This document shows positions 16,198 to 24,666 of a stretch of DNA of 43,555 nt, piece by piece; within the stretch, counting starts at the first letter, position 1, and each line of letters starts with the position of its first letter. Both the position numbers and the translations under genes were made by a program. Source of the DNA: Planctomycetota bacterium (GTDB lineage Bacteria > Planctomycetota > Planctomycetia > Gemmatales > Gemmataceae); NCBI GenBank assembly GCA_016195405.1, contig JACPZP010000041.1, positions 1 to 43,555 of the forward strand, in the 5' to 3' direction. Under the pieces are notes generated by a model. The model searched no databases, had not been told where the DNA came from, and worked only from the letters and a program-made list of their open reading frames with translations.

Positions 16198-17430
16198 TCA
16201 GACTGAGCCACCGGCCAGCCATCCCGTGCTCCAAGCCGCCTGAAAGTTGTAGCCGCCGATAGGTCCATCGAGGTCGAGCACCTCTCCCGCCAGGAACAGA
16301 CCCGGCATGAGCTTGCTTTCCATGTTGCGGGAATCGACCTCTCCTAAATCGACTCCGCCGGCCGTGACTTCGGCTTTCTTGAAGCCCAAGGTTCCGGTGA
16401 TGGGAATCGTCAGCCGCTTGATCGCTTCGACTAATCGGCCGCGCTCGTCCTTGCTCAATGCAGCGGCTCGACGGTCTTTCGACAAGCCGGTATTTTCGAG
16501 GACAATGTCGCAGAGCCGGCGCGGCAGATAGTTAGCGAGCACGACCGCAAGCTGCTTCTTAGCGGAGCGGACGGATTCGTCGCGCAGGAATTCCACCAAC
16601 TCGATTTCGCCGCTTGCAGGCAGCAGGTCGATTTCGACGCGGAGCAACCGTGGCGACGGATGGCCGCTCACGACTCGGCTTACGTCGAGAATCACCGGTC
16701 CGGACAGACCGAAATGGGCGAACAACAATGACCCGCGCCGATGGGCCAATTCGTTGCTGCCCTCGAGGACGGTAACGCCGACGTCCGGTAACGTGAGACC
16801 GCGCAGTTCCGCGACCCACGGAAGCTCGCAAATCACTGGGGCCAGTGCCGGACGAGGCGTGACGATGGTATGGCCGAAGCCGGCCGCGATGCGATAGCCG
16901 TCGCCGGTGGTTCCCGATCCTGGATATGACTGGCCGCCGGTGGTGAGAATGACCCGCTTGGCGTTTCGCGCTCGCCGAGAAGTTTGTACGGCAAAAATCC
17001 CGTCCGTAATCGTGACGCCTTGGACCGGCTCTTCCAACGACAAAACCGCGCCGCTCCTGCCAAGTCGCCGGAGCAAGGCGTTGAGCACGTCGCCGGCCTT
17101 ATTGCTGATGGGAAAGATCTTACCCGTTTCTTCGGTCTTGGTGGGGACACCCTCCGCCTCGAAGAAGTCAATGGTGTCCTGAACGCTGAACGCGGCCAGG
17201 GCGGAGTGAAGGAACTTTCCGGAGGGACCGAACGCCGCGACGATGCCACGATTGTCAGTAGCCTGGGTGATGTTGCAGCGTGTGCCGCCGGACATGAGGA
17301 TTTTGACGCCGGGCTTCTTGTTCTTCTCCAAGAGCAGCGTGCGCCGGCCACGCTCCGCCGCGTGAATGGCCGCCATCAGTCCCGCCGCGCCGGCGCCGAG
17401 GACGATCACCTCCCAGTCATCGTCAGTCAT
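16198..17430 (-). CDS. HI0933/YhiN-family NAD(P)/FAD-dependent oxidoreductase
   Basis: A 410-residue flavoprotein. It starts with a Rossmann motif at residues 9-20 (VLGAGAAGLMAAIHA), followed by the FAD-binding GTRCNIT segment typical of the HI0933 family. The C-terminal GLFLAGEVLDLDGPIGGYNF holds the conserved FAD-binding G-E-x-L-D-x-D-G-x-x-G-G-Y-N, near-invariant in the family. The protein is cytoplasmic, and the family's substrate is not well established. It ends 27 bases before the HEAT-repeat gene's stop in the operon direction, so the two are probably co-transcribed. Confidence 0.95.
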   Translation of the reverse strand: MTDDDWEVIVLGAGAAGLMAAIHAAERGRRTLLLEKNKKPGVKILMSGGTRCNITQATDNRGIVAAFGPSGKFLHSALAAFSVQDTIDFFEAEGVPTKTEETGKIFPISNKAGDVLNALLRRLGRSGAVLSLEEPVQGVTITDGIFAVQTSRRARNAKRVILTTGGQSYPGSGTTGDGYRIAAGFGHTIVTPRPALAPVICELPWVAELRGLTLPDVGVTVLEGSNELAHRRGSLLFAHFGLSGPVILDVSRVVSGHPSPRLLRVEIDLLPASGEIELVEFLRDESVRSAKKQLAVVLANYLPRRLCDIVLENTGLSKDRRAAALSKDERGRLVEAIKRLTIPITGTLGFKKAEVTAGGVDLGEVDSRNMESKLMPGLFLAGEVLDLDGPIGGYNFQAAWSTGWLAGGSV

Positions 17431-17457
17431 GCGCCTGGTCCGGTAGTCCGCGATGGC

Positions 17458-18846
17458 TCAACGTACCCCCGCTTTCGCCGCTGCCTTTGCATCGATCTTC
17501 TTGATGGTGGCCGCCAGCGCCGGGCGAAACGAAGTCTCATCTTCCGCCCACATCTCAACCAACACCTGGGTCAACGGCAGTGCCGCCGAGCCCATCTCCC
17601 CCAAGTAGAAGACGGCCCGCTTGCGGTCGGCGAGTTCTTTCTCCACGAGAGTCGCTTTCAGGAGCTCCAAGCTTTCCTTGGCTTGACGCGTGACTTGCCA
17701 AAAAGCAAATGCGGCGGCTTGTCGGACTGCCACGTCTTCATCGTTCCAAAGCCGGCGCAGCGCCTTCTGCGTTTTCTCGGCGGCTGGGCCGACGCTCCCC
17801 AGCGCAAGAGTTGCCGCCTCGCGCACGATGCCTTCCTTGTCGAGCAGCGCCTTGGCCAGGTCGGGAACCGCGTCCTTGCCGGCAGCGCCCAGGCGGGCGA
17901 TTGCGCGGGCGGCGCTCTCGCGAAATGATGGCTCGTTGTCCTCCAGCGCTTGCGACAAAACGGCGATTTGTGACGTCTCGCCTCCGATCTGCCAGATCGC
18001 GACGGCAGCGCTGATCCGCACTGGAGTCTCCGCGTCCTTGAGCGCCACACTCAGGGCATCCAAGCCTGTTTTGGCGTCCTTGCCGATGTTGCCCAAGGCG
18101 CGCGCGGCTAAGGAGCGAATCACACTTTCCTTGTCGTTCAAGGCGATCACCAGATCGCCAACCGCATCGCGTGCTTCCGCGCCCATAGCACCCAAGGCGT
18201 ATGCCGAAACGCGCCGGCAGGCAGGATTCTTGTCTTGGAGGCCTTTCGCCAAATCCGACGCCGCTCCGCCGCCCAGGTTGCTCAATGCGGCCCCTAAAGC
18301 AGGCTCGATCAGGTAGTTGTTCTCGTCCTGACACATCGCCAAGAGGGGCGCCACGGCTTCGCGGGCAGCCGGTCCGATTTCTCCAAGTGCCGCCACGACC
18401 TCAATTTGCACGCTTAGTTCCTTGTCCTTGAGCGCGCGCACCAATGCAGGCACGGCTGACTTTGCCTTGCTGCCCATCTGAGCGATGACCGGCGGCGCCG
18501 CGGCGCGCAACTCGGCGTCCTTGTCTTTCAAGCAACCAACCAACACTGGCAGCAAGACGGTGGGCGATGTCTTTTCGATGGCCCAAAGCGCCTCGGCGGC
18601 CTTTACCCGGACGAAGCCGTTCTCGTCCTTAAGCATTTCGCGCAGCTCGGGGACGGCGAATTTGACCACGGGGCCGAGCTTCACTAGGAGCGCCGCAGCG
18701 CGGTAGCGAACGACTGGATCGGGATTCTTGAGCGCTTTCAGGCCGTCCGGGACCGAGCTGCCTTTCTTGTCGCTTTCGTCATCCTGTGCGGACAGGACGG
18801 TAGCCACGAAGAAAACAACCACCAAAGCGCCGAGATGTGGTTTCAT
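17458..18846 (-). CDS. exported HEAT-repeat protein
   Basis: A 462-residue protein with a signal peptide (residues 1-20, cleavage near LSAQD). Almost all of the rest is HEAT/PBS-lyase-type repeats: about ten to eleven units, e.g. GFVRVKAAEALWAIEKTSPT, ESVIRSLAARALGNIGKDAK, TPVRISAAVAIWQIGGETSQ and GIVREAATLALGSVGPAAEK. Each has the pattern of short helix pairs with A-A-x-A-L-G near the centre. Secreted HEAT proteins are common in planctomycetes and usually act as binding scaffolds. The partner is unknown. Confidence 0.93.
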   Translation of the reverse strand: MKPHLGALVVVFFVATVLSAQDDESDKKGSSVPDGLKALKNPDPVVRYRAAALLVKLGPVVKFAVPELREMLKDENGFVRVKAAEALWAIEKTSPTVLLPVLVGCLKDKDAELRAAAPPVIAQMGSKAKSAVPALVRALKDKELSVQIEVVAALGEIGPAAREAVAPLLAMCQDENNYLIEPALGAALSNLGGGAASDLAKGLQDKNPACRRVSAYALGAMGAEARDAVGDLVIALNDKESVIRSLAARALGNIGKDAKTGLDALSVALKDAETPVRISAAVAIWQIGGETSQIAVLSQALEDNEPSFRESAARAIARLGAAGKDAVPDLAKALLDKEGIVREAATLALGSVGPAAEKTQKALRRLWNDEDVAVRQAAAFAFWQVTRQAKESLELLKATLVEKELADRKRAVFYLGEMGSAALPLTQVLVEMWAEDETSFRPALAATIKKIDAKAAAKAGVR

Positions 18847-18906
18847 GGGGCTACTTTACCAAAGGTCACAGCGAAATGTTAGAATGAAGGCCGTCGTGTT
18901 GATGTT

Positions 18907-19638
18907 ATGACGAAGCCCAGCCGCGGAGATAACCGTTTGATGACCGCGCCGCCCTTGGAAATCCTCTATGAAGACAATCATTGCCTCGCCGTCGCCAAAC
19001 CGAGCGGCGTGGTGGCCACGCATTTCCAAGGCAGGGAGGAGACGCTCGACCGGACGGTGAAGGCCTATCTCAAGGAACGCTACCGCAAGCCCGGCAACGT
19101 CTTTCTCGGCGTGGTCCATAGGCTCGACCGCGTCGTTTCGGGCGTTTTGCTCTTCGCTCGAACAAGCAAGGCGGCTGCACGGCTCTCCGAGCAGTTTCGC
19201 GAAGGAACGGTCGAGAAGGCGTATTGGGCCGTCGTGGAGGGGTTGGTCCAGTCCAATGCCGGCTCACTCGAAGATTGGCTGCGGAAAAACCCGGCCTCGC
19301 GCCGAGTGGACGTGGTGGAACCGCACGCTCCGGACGCCAGGCAGGCCCTTCTCCATTTCCAGAAACGCGGCAGTCATGGCGATCTCACCTGGCTGGAAAT
19401 CCGTCCCCAAACAGGCCGCACTCATCAGCTTCGCGTTCAACTCGCGCATCACGGCCATCCCATTTACGGCGACGCGACCTACGGCTCCATTCATACATTC
19501 GGGCAGGCGATCGCCCTCCACGCTCGCTCTCTAACATTCCTTCATCCGATCCGCTATGAGCCGATCACGCTGACCGCGGACTTGCCGGCCAAGTGGCGCG
19601 GCCGCTTCGCCTACGTGCTCAAAGAGGGGACGCGATGA
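18907..19638 (+). CDS. RluA-family pseudouridine synthase
   Basis: A 243-residue RNA-modifying enzyme that isomerises uridine to pseudouridine in rRNA or tRNA. The catalytic motif is HRLDRVVSG with Asp74 as nucleophile, and the later RTHQLRVQLAHHGHPIYGD is the second conserved signature. No S4 domain is present, so it is a single-domain RluA/RsuA-like member. The start may be 18940 rather than 18907 (GGAG about 11 bases upstream). The stop codon overlaps the next gene's ATG (ATGA at 19635-19638), giving translational coupling. Which uridine it modifies cannot be read from the sequence. Confidence 0.93.
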   Translation: MTKPSRGDNRLMTAPPLEILYEDNHCLAVAKPSGVVATHFQGREETLDRTVKAYLKERYRKPGNVFLGVVHRLDRVVSGVLLFARTSKAAARLSEQFREGTVEKAYWAVVEGLVQSNAGSLEDWLRKNPASRRVDVVEPHAPDARQALLHFQKRGSHGDLTWLEIRPQTGRTHQLRVQLAHHGHPIYGDATYGSIHTFGQAIALHARSLTFLHPIRYEPITLTADLPAKWRGRFAYVLKEGTR

Positions 19639-20663
19639 GCGACGCCGCACTCGATCAGATGCGTGAATTGGTTCAGGTCGACATCGGCAAGCGCGGCCTT
19701 GCCACCGATCCGACGCGTAATCTGCTAACTGAATGCCGCGACGACTTTCGCAATGCCTGTCGCAGCCTTGCTGGCGGACGAGCGCCGACCCTGGCCATCG
19801 TCACCGGCTTCTTCATCCCGACGGCGACGCCTCCCGCGGCGGAAACCGACGGCCCGCTCGGCGCTTTGTATTTGGCGCGGGCGCTGTCTCCGTTGGGCTT
19901 TCAAGTCACCCTTGTCACCGATGCCTTTTGCGCCCCGGCCCTGCGTGTCGGTCTTGGGTTAGCGGGGCTTCGCAAAAGCTGCCGCCTCATTGTCTTGCCG
20001 TCGCCGGAAGAAGCGGGCCAGATGTCCGTGTCGGATTACGCTCAATTTTTCCTGGAGCGAAACGGTAATATGAGGCCGACTCATTTGCTCGCCATCGAAC
20101 GCGTCGGCCCAAGCCATACGCTGGAATCCCTGCAAAAACAGATTGGATCGGACGGCGCTTTAGGCGAAACCTACCTCGATTTCCTCCATGCCGTCCCGTC
20201 TGAGCACCAGGATCGTTGCCATACGATGCGCGGCCGCGACATCACCGACCTCGTCAGTCCTGCCCATCGACTATTCGAAGCGTTCGCAGACGATCCGGTC
20301 ATAACCACCATCGGCATCGGCGACGGCGGCAACGAAATCGGCATGGGCAAGATCCCATGGGACGTGATCGATCGCAACATTCCGGGCGGCGGCCTGGTGG
20401 CTTGCCGGGTGCCGACGGACCACTTGATCGTCGCCGGCTTAAGCAATTGGGGCGCCTATGCTCTGGCCGCCGGAGTTCGACTGTTACGAAACGCATTCGA
20501 CCAGTCTATCTTCGACGTAGACGAGGAACGGCGCTTGCTCGAGGCCATGGTTGAGCATGGCCCGCTGGTGGACGGCGTGCTGGGCAGACCCGAGGTGAGC
20601 GTGGACGGTGTTGAATTCTCACGCTATGCCGAGGTGCTGACGGCGTTGGCTAGAATGAGATGA
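19635..20663 (+). CDS. D-glutamate cyclase-like protein (DUF4392)
   Basis: A 342-residue protein matching the DUF4392 domain of D-glutamate cyclase, which forms 5-oxo-D-proline from D-glutamate in the human DGLUCY protein. Visible motifs are ALAIVTGFFIPTATPPA-like, ETDGPLGALYLARAL, GIGDGGNEIGMGKIPWDVI (residues about 225-243, the most conserved stretch) and SNWGAYALAAG. ATG 19635 overlaps the stop of the upstream pseudouridine synthase. The next gene encodes the other half of DGLUCY (DUF1445), so these two genes probably act together. Soluble; no signal peptide. Confidence 0.9.
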   Translation: MSDAALDQMRELVQVDIGKRGLATDPTRNLLTECRDDFRNACRSLAGGRAPTLAIVTGFFIPTATPPAAETDGPLGALYLARALSPLGFQVTLVTDAFCAPALRVGLGLAGLRKSCRLIVLPSPEEAGQMSVSDYAQFFLERNGNMRPTHLLAIERVGPSHTLESLQKQIGSDGALGETYLDFLHAVPSEHQDRCHTMRGRDITDLVSPAHRLFEAFADDPVITTIGIGDGGNEIGMGKIPWDVIDRNIPGGGLVACRVPTDHLIVAGLSNWGAYALAAGVRLLRNAFDQSIFDVDEERRLLEAMVEHGPLVDGVLGRPEVSVDGVEFSRYAEVLTALARMR

Positions 20664-20690
20664 CCCAAGCACTCAGATGACGGAGCCACT

Positions 20691-21479
20691 GTGGATCTGC
20701 GTAACGCCACCGGCGCCGAAGTTCGCCGCCAGGCGAGGCTAGGCCAATGGAGCGCGCCGACCGCTGGACTCGCGCTGGGCCACGTTCAAGCGAATCTCGT
20801 GGTGACGCCGCGCGAGTTGGCGTTCGATTTTCTCTTATTCTGCCAGCGCAACCCGAAACCGTGCCCGCTCCTTGACGTCACCGAGCCGGGCGATCCGGAA
20901 CCCAAGAACGTCGCGCCGGGAGCGGACCTGCGCACCGATGTGCCGTGCTATCGCATCTTCCATCATGGCGAATTGGTCGAAGAGCCGGCAGACTTGAACC
21001 ATGTCTGGCGCAGCGATCTCGTCGCCTTTCTGTTGGGCTGTTCGTTCACTTTCGAGAACGCACTTCTGCAAGCGGGGATACCGGTACGACATATCGAGAA
21101 GGGCTGCAACGTGCCGATGTACCGCACCAACATCCCGTGCCGGCCCGCTGGCGTTTTCAAGGGACCGATGGTCGTGTCGATGCGGCCGATGACGCCGGCC
21201 CAAGCAATCCGCGCCACCCAGATTTGCAGCCGGTTTCCGCGCGCACATGGAGCGCCTGTGCATTTCGGCGATCCAGCCGCCATCGGCATTCGCGATCTGG
21301 GCACGCCGGACTTCGGCGATCCCGTCGAAATTCAGCCCGGCGAAATCCCGGTGTTTTGGGCGTGCGGCGTCACTCCGCAGGCGGTGGTCATGGCCGCACG
21401 GCCGCCGCTGGTCATCACACACAAACCGGGGCACATGTTCGTCACCGATCTGAAGGACACGGACTTGGAAGACGCTTGA
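20691..21479 (+). CDS. DUF1445/YcsI-family protein (D-glutamate cyclase-like)
   Basis: A 262-residue protein of the DUF1445 (UPF0317/YcsI) family: [21 protein letters not shown], [40 protein letters not shown], and the C-terminal [20 protein letters not shown] and [13 protein letters not shown]. In vertebrates this domain is fused to DUF4392 as D-glutamate cyclase. The GTG start at 20691 has GGAG five bases upstream. It lies 27 bases after the DUF4392 gene, consistent with an operon. It could also act alone as in bacteria that lack the DUF4392 partner. Confidence 0.92.
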   Translation: MDLRNATGAEVRRQARLGQWSAPTAGLALGHVQANLVVTPRELAFDFLLFCQRNPKPCPLLDVTEPGDPEPKNVAPGADLRTDVPCYRIFHHGELVEEPADLNHVWRSDLVAFLLGCSFTFENALLQAGIPVRHIEKGCNVPMYRTNIPCRPAGVFKGPMVVSMRPMTPAQAIRATQICSRFPRAHGAPVHFGDPAAIGIRDLGTPDFGDPVEIQPGEIPVFWACGVTPQAVVMAARPPLVITHKPGHMFVTDLKDTDLEDA

Positions 21480-21482
21480 GCG

Positions 21483-21525
21483 GATTCATTTAACCGAGAC
21501 ACACAGGCACATACTGAAATGAATC
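21483..21525. repeat. 9-bp inverted repeat between convergent genes
   Basis: GATTCATTT (21483-21491) and AAATGAATC (21517-21525) are perfect inverted arms separated by 25 bases, just past the stop of the DUF1445 gene. It could help end transcription of the convergent genes, but the arms are short and the loop long. Confidence 0.3.
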
Positions 21526-21577
21526 TTTCGTTCATGAAATGAAAGCGTCCGGCACAGCCCCAAGCGAGGCGCTTCGG

Positions 21578-22561
21578 CTATTCATGCGCCAGCGCTTCCA
21601 GACGCGCGATGCGGTCCTTGATCGGCGGGTGGCTGGCGAACATCGTCTGGGCGCGGGCCTCGAACTTCTTGATGGGGTTAGCGATGTAGAGATGGTCGGT
21701 GCCGCGGTTTGCCGACCCGAGCACATCCGGATCGTCGTCGATCTTTCGCAGTGCATGAGCGAGGCCCAGCGGATTGCGCGTGAGCTGCACGCCGGTGGCA
21801 TCGGCCAAGTATTCGCGCTGCCGGCTGACCGCAAGCTGGATGATCTGCGCGAAAATCGGCGCCAGGATGGCCAGGACGATCGCCACAATGAATAACACTA
21901 GCATCACAATGCCGCCGCCTTTGCCGTCGTCCTTCGAATCGCTACGGCTACGGCTGGAACTGCCGCTTCCAGGCCCCCAGCGTAACATTTGCAGAAACAG
22001 ATCGCATAAGAGGACGATGGTGCCGACCAGGATTGCCAAAAGCAGCATCAGCCGAATGTCGAAATTGCGGATGTGCGACATCTCGTGGGCGATCACGCCT
22101 TGCAGTTCCTCGCGGTTGAGCTTGGCACGCAAGCCGCGGGTGACGGCGATCGACGCATGCTCCGGATCGCGGCCGGTGGCGAAGGCATTGGGGGCGCTGT
22201 CATCAATCAGGTAAACCTTCGGCATCGGCACGCCGGCCGAGATCGCCATTTCCTCGACGACGTTGAACAGTTGCGGATCGTCGGCATGCGTAATGAGATG
22301 GGCCCCACTGGCGGCAAGAACCAGCTGGTCGCCCTCATAGTAGGAGAGGACGGCCAGGAAGACCGCGATGCAGGTGGCGATGCCGCCGATCAACACCGCT
22401 CGGCCCAAATCGAGCCGTGGGTTAGCGCCGCCATGAAAGTAATAGAGGATGCCGAACGACAAAACGAGCACCACGACCGCCGTGAACAAGATGAACCCGG
22501 CAACCAGCAGGACGCTGTTGCGCTTGTTGGCGGCGATGAGTTCGCGAAAGGTGGTGGCCAT
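21578..22561 (-). CDS. htpX: HtpX-type zinc metalloprotease (M48)
   Basis: A 327-residue membrane metallopeptidase that degrades misfolded inner-membrane proteins. The zinc motif is HEMSH (His159, Glu160, His163), with a third ligand expected at the Glu of REYLADATG. Hydrophobic segments lie at about 15-42, 53-75, 168-190 and 222-245, the family topology. Between residues about 190 and 215 there is a Gly/Ser/Lys-rich loop (WGPGSGSSSRSRSDSKDDGKG) unlike E. coli HtpX. It starts six bases past the lemA stop, and this LemA-HtpX pairing is conserved in many bacteria. Confidence 0.95.
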   Translation of the reverse strand: MATTFRELIAANKRNSVLLVAGFILFTAVVVLVLSFGILYYFHGGANPRLDLGRAVLIGGIATCIAVFLAVLSYYEGDQLVLAASGAHLITHADDPQLFNVVEEMAISAGVPMPKVYLIDDSAPNAFATGRDPEHASIAVTRGLRAKLNREELQGVIAHEMSHIRNFDIRLMLLLAILVGTIVLLCDLFLQMLRWGPGSGSSSRSRSDSKDDGKGGGIVMLVLFIVAIVLAILAPIFAQIIQLAVSRQREYLADATGVQLTRNPLGLAHALRKIDDDPDVLGSANRGTDHLYIANPIKKFEARAQTMFASHPPIKDRIARLEALAHE

Positions 22562-22567
22562 GTCACA

Positions 22568-22972
22568 CTAAAACTTCACCTGCGGCGCTTTGCGAACCGC
22601 GGCCGCCTCGGCGGGATCGAGGTTGAAGAACTCCGCGGGCCGGAAGCCGAACGTCCCCGCCACCATGTTGGCCGGGAAGCTCATAAGCCGGGTGTTGTAG
22701 TTGCTGACCACGTCGTTGTAATGCTGCCGGGAGAAGCCGATGCGATTCTCGGTGGCTGACAACTCCTCTTGCAAGGCCATGAAGTTCTGGTTGGCCTTCA
22801 ACTCGGGATACGCCTCGGCCACCGCGAACAATGTCTTCAAGGTCCCGCTGAGCATGTTCTCGGCGGACGCTTTCTCGGCCACTCCCTGGCTGACCAGGCC
22901 GTTGTAAATGGCGATGGCGGCCACCACCAGCAAAACGACCACGATTAAGACGCCGATCAATACGGGAGTCAT
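22568..22972 (-). CDS. lemA: LemA family protein, apparently lacking an internal block
   Basis: A 134-residue membrane-anchored protein. The N-terminal transmembrane segment (about 5-25) runs into YNGLVSQ, and the C-terminal half is typical LemA: LKTLFAVAEAYPELKANQNF, MALQEELSATENRIGFSRQH, and FPANMVAGTFGF. LemA proteins are normally about 185-200 residues. Here the roughly 50 residues that usually follow YNGLV, containing the conserved W-x-Q-I-D-V-Q and RRHDLIPNL motifs, are missing, and the chain joins GVAEKASAENML directly. The reading frame is intact. It lies directly upstream of htpX. It could be a real in-frame deletion or an assembly error. Confidence 0.85.
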   Translation of the reverse strand: MTPVLIGVLIVVVLLVVAAIAIYNGLVSQGVAEKASAENMLSGTLKTLFAVAEAYPELKANQNFMALQEELSATENRIGFSRQHYNDVVSNYNTRLMSFPANMVAGTFGFRPAEFFNLDPAEAAAVRKAPQVKF

Positions 22973-23078
22973 GGTGGGTCCCTTTCTTCGGAGAAGCCCG
23001 AAATTGAGTGCCCTTTGTACTTCGGCGTTAAGCGAGTTGAATTTTGCGTTAGTTTATGGATGATGCAGAAAATGAGCA

Positions 23079-23113
23079 CGTTTAGCCCCGGTTCGCAGAA
23101 CCGGGGCTAAACG
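23079..23113 (-). terminator. perfect 16-bp hairpin behind the TPR gene
   Basis: CGTTTAGCCCCGGTTC pairs perfectly with its complement across a 3-base GCA loop. It begins six bases past the TPR gene's stop (23119-23121) on the minus strand, the place of a terminator. The tract that follows (GTGCTCATTTTCTG) is only moderately T-rich, so it may instead be a dispersed palindrome. Confidence 0.6.
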
Positions 23114-23118
23114 AATAG

Positions 23119-23907
23119 TCACTTGGCGTTTCGACGGCTTGAGGAGCCGCGGCGCGCCGGACGCTTCGGGCCGGGGAGCGTGGATGGCCCATCGACGCGA
23201 ATCGTCTTGCCGTCGGATGTGTCGGATCGAACTTCGTCGGTCGCAGCGAAAGGCAGCAAAACCGGCCCGTCAGTCGGTTGCATCTTTGTGAGCGCGGCCT
23301 GTTGCCTGGTGTGCAACACCTGAAACTGGTGATCTTCCCACAGTTCTCTGAAGCGTCGGTCCTGGCTATTGCGAAACATCGCCAAGCGCAGACACCGCTC
23401 CGCATCCTCGGCATCGCCCGTGACGCGCAGCGCTTCCGCGAGCGCGCTGACCATCAGGAGATCGTCGGGCGAACAATCGACGGCGCGGCGCATCAGCTTA
23501 AGGCCCTTTTCAACCTTGCCCCATTCGACGAGATTTTGACCATATTCGCATAGGTAAGTCGGGTTCTCCGGATCGAGCGCCAGCGCGCGCCGATAGAAAC
23601 GACCCGCGCGCTCGGCATTCGCCTCCGGATCGTCGTCGACGGCAATCGCCATGAAATAGTGGAGCTTGGCATCGTCAGGCGCCTGGGTCAGCGCCGCGGC
23701 CAAATGGCGGCGTGCAGCCTTATATTCATTGCGCTCCAGCGCGATTTCGCCCAGCAGACTTCGCGCCTCTTGTCCGGTTTCGATGGGAAGATCGCGAAAT
23801 GCCAGCAGCTTCTGCAGGACGCCGGCGGCGTCATGAAGAAGGCCGTGCCGCTTCAGGTTTCGTCCGCGATTGAGCAGAGTATCGACGAGATTGAGCTTCA
23901 TGCTCAT
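23119..23907 (-). CDS. TPR-repeat protein
   Basis: A 262-residue soluble protein, from the ATG at 23907 with GGAGG eight bases upstream; the open frame reaches 24006 but the extra residues are hydrophobic and lack a ribosome site. TPR-like helical pairs occupy about residues 25-165 (for example EARSLLGEIALERNEYKAAR, FYRRALALDPENPTYLCEYG, LAEALRVTGDAEDAERCLRL). The tail from about residue 200 is basic, low-complexity and Ser/Arg/Pro-rich (PGPKRPARRGSSSRRNAK), perhaps binding nucleic acid or membrane. No partner is evident; the small membrane protein is encoded upstream on the same strand. Confidence 0.85.
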   Translation of the reverse strand: MSMKLNLVDTLLNRGRNLKRHGLLHDAAGVLQKLLAFRDLPIETGQEARSLLGEIALERNEYKAARRHLAAALTQAPDDAKLHYFMAIAVDDDPEANAERAGRFYRRALALDPENPTYLCEYGQNLVEWGKVEKGLKLMRRAVDCSPDDLLMVSALAEALRVTGDAEDAERCLRLAMFRNSQDRRFRELWEDHQFQVLHTRQQAALTKMQPTDGPVLLPFAATDEVRSDTSDGKTIRVDGPSTLPGPKRPARRGSSSRRNAK

Positions 23908-24009
23908 AGGGGCTGCCTCCATGCAGCGGAATTGAAGTGCGCGCAGCTGGCGCGGTGCAACCGGGATTATAACGGCGAGGGCGATTCGTGCAATAGAGAT
24001 GTGCAACTG

Positions 24010-24285
24010 TTAAGTTGGGCGCTCCAGGCTCGGCTCAGGACTCTCCCACAACATCGCTACAACGAGCAGTCCAGCCAAGATTCCGAGAGGTGGCAAGCCA
24101 TGCGCCCGCGCCGTCGCCGCCGCCAGCCCTAGGCCTCCAAGACCCAATAGAACCATGACAAAGAGGCGTCTTCCCCAGCGCGTCCGCGGCTGGCGGTCTT
24201 CGCCGCGCGCCCAGTAGATGCTCAAGCCGCCGAGGAACGCGCCGGCCGTCGTCACCACGATCAACATGAGTTCGAAAGTCGACAC
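24010..24285 (-). CDS. small membrane protein of unknown function
   Basis: A 91-residue protein with a probable first membrane segment at about 5-25 (LMLIVVTTAGAFLGGLSIYW), a basic loop (about 28-40), and a long hydrophobic stretch at about 41-80 that likely makes two more helices. The GTG start at 24285 has AGGAGG nine bases upstream, a strong ribosome site. No motif identifies a function. It lies about 100 bases upstream of the TPR gene, same strand. Confidence 0.7.
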   Translation of the reverse strand: MSTFELMLIVVTTAGAFLGGLSIYWARGEDRQPRTRWGRRLFVMVLLGLGGLGLAAATARAHGLPPLGILAGLLVVAMLWESPEPSLERPT

Positions 24286-24308
24286 GCGCCGGTTCCTCCT
24301 TGAACCTA

Positions 24309-24360
24309 GTAGGTCCGGCGAGCCGAGCCGGACCCGTGCCGCTCTGCTCGCGGCACCTAC
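24309..24360. repeat. GTAGGT...ACCTAC palindromic repeat, three-way-junction form
   Basis: The outer stem GTAGGT/ACCTAC encloses two hairpins: CCGGCGAGCCGAGCCGG and GTGCCGCTCTGCTCGCGGCAC. The first hairpin is the same as in the copies near 5.1 kb and 29.2 kb. It lies in the 381-base space between the small membrane protein and pilM; between 24361 and 24595 I see no gene. Confidence 0.75.
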
Positions 24361-24595
24361 CCTCTAGCCGAACGACCGTTCCGGAGTAAAGAGATGTTCC
24401 CAACTTGCGGGCGGCCGGGGAAGCGGGGCAAGGGATTTTGTCAAAATCGGTTGTGCCGGGCTGTTGACAAGGGCGTGAAATTCATGTTAGGGTGGATGTT
24501 ACGGTTGCGGAGGCAATCCCGTCTTTGGCAAGGAATCAGCCCGGCTCCGACCATGGTCATTCGACCCGCGTGATGTTCTTCTCACATAACGTTCG

Positions 24596-24646
24596 ATCCG
24601 CATGGTGTTTGAATCCGCATGACATCCGAATCCGCATGATGTTCGC
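24596..24646 (+). repeat. 17-bp tandem repeat (three units) in the pilM leader
   Basis: Three consecutive 17-base units: ATCCGCATGGTGTTTGA, ATCCGCATGACATCCGA and ATCCGCATGATGTTCGC. The first nine bases are identical in all three. A weaker related unit (ACCCGCGTGATGTTCTT) occurs about 30 bases upstream. The array ends 20 bases before the pilM ATG, just before its ribosome site (GGAG in 24654-24657), so it should lie in the transcript leader or promoter. Confidence 0.8.
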
Positions 24647-24666
24647 ATCTTCCGGAGATTACCAGC

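Noticed and set aside
16082..16234. 51-residue extension of the small exported protein
   Set aside because: It would bury the signal peptide and overlap the end of the flavoprotein gene.
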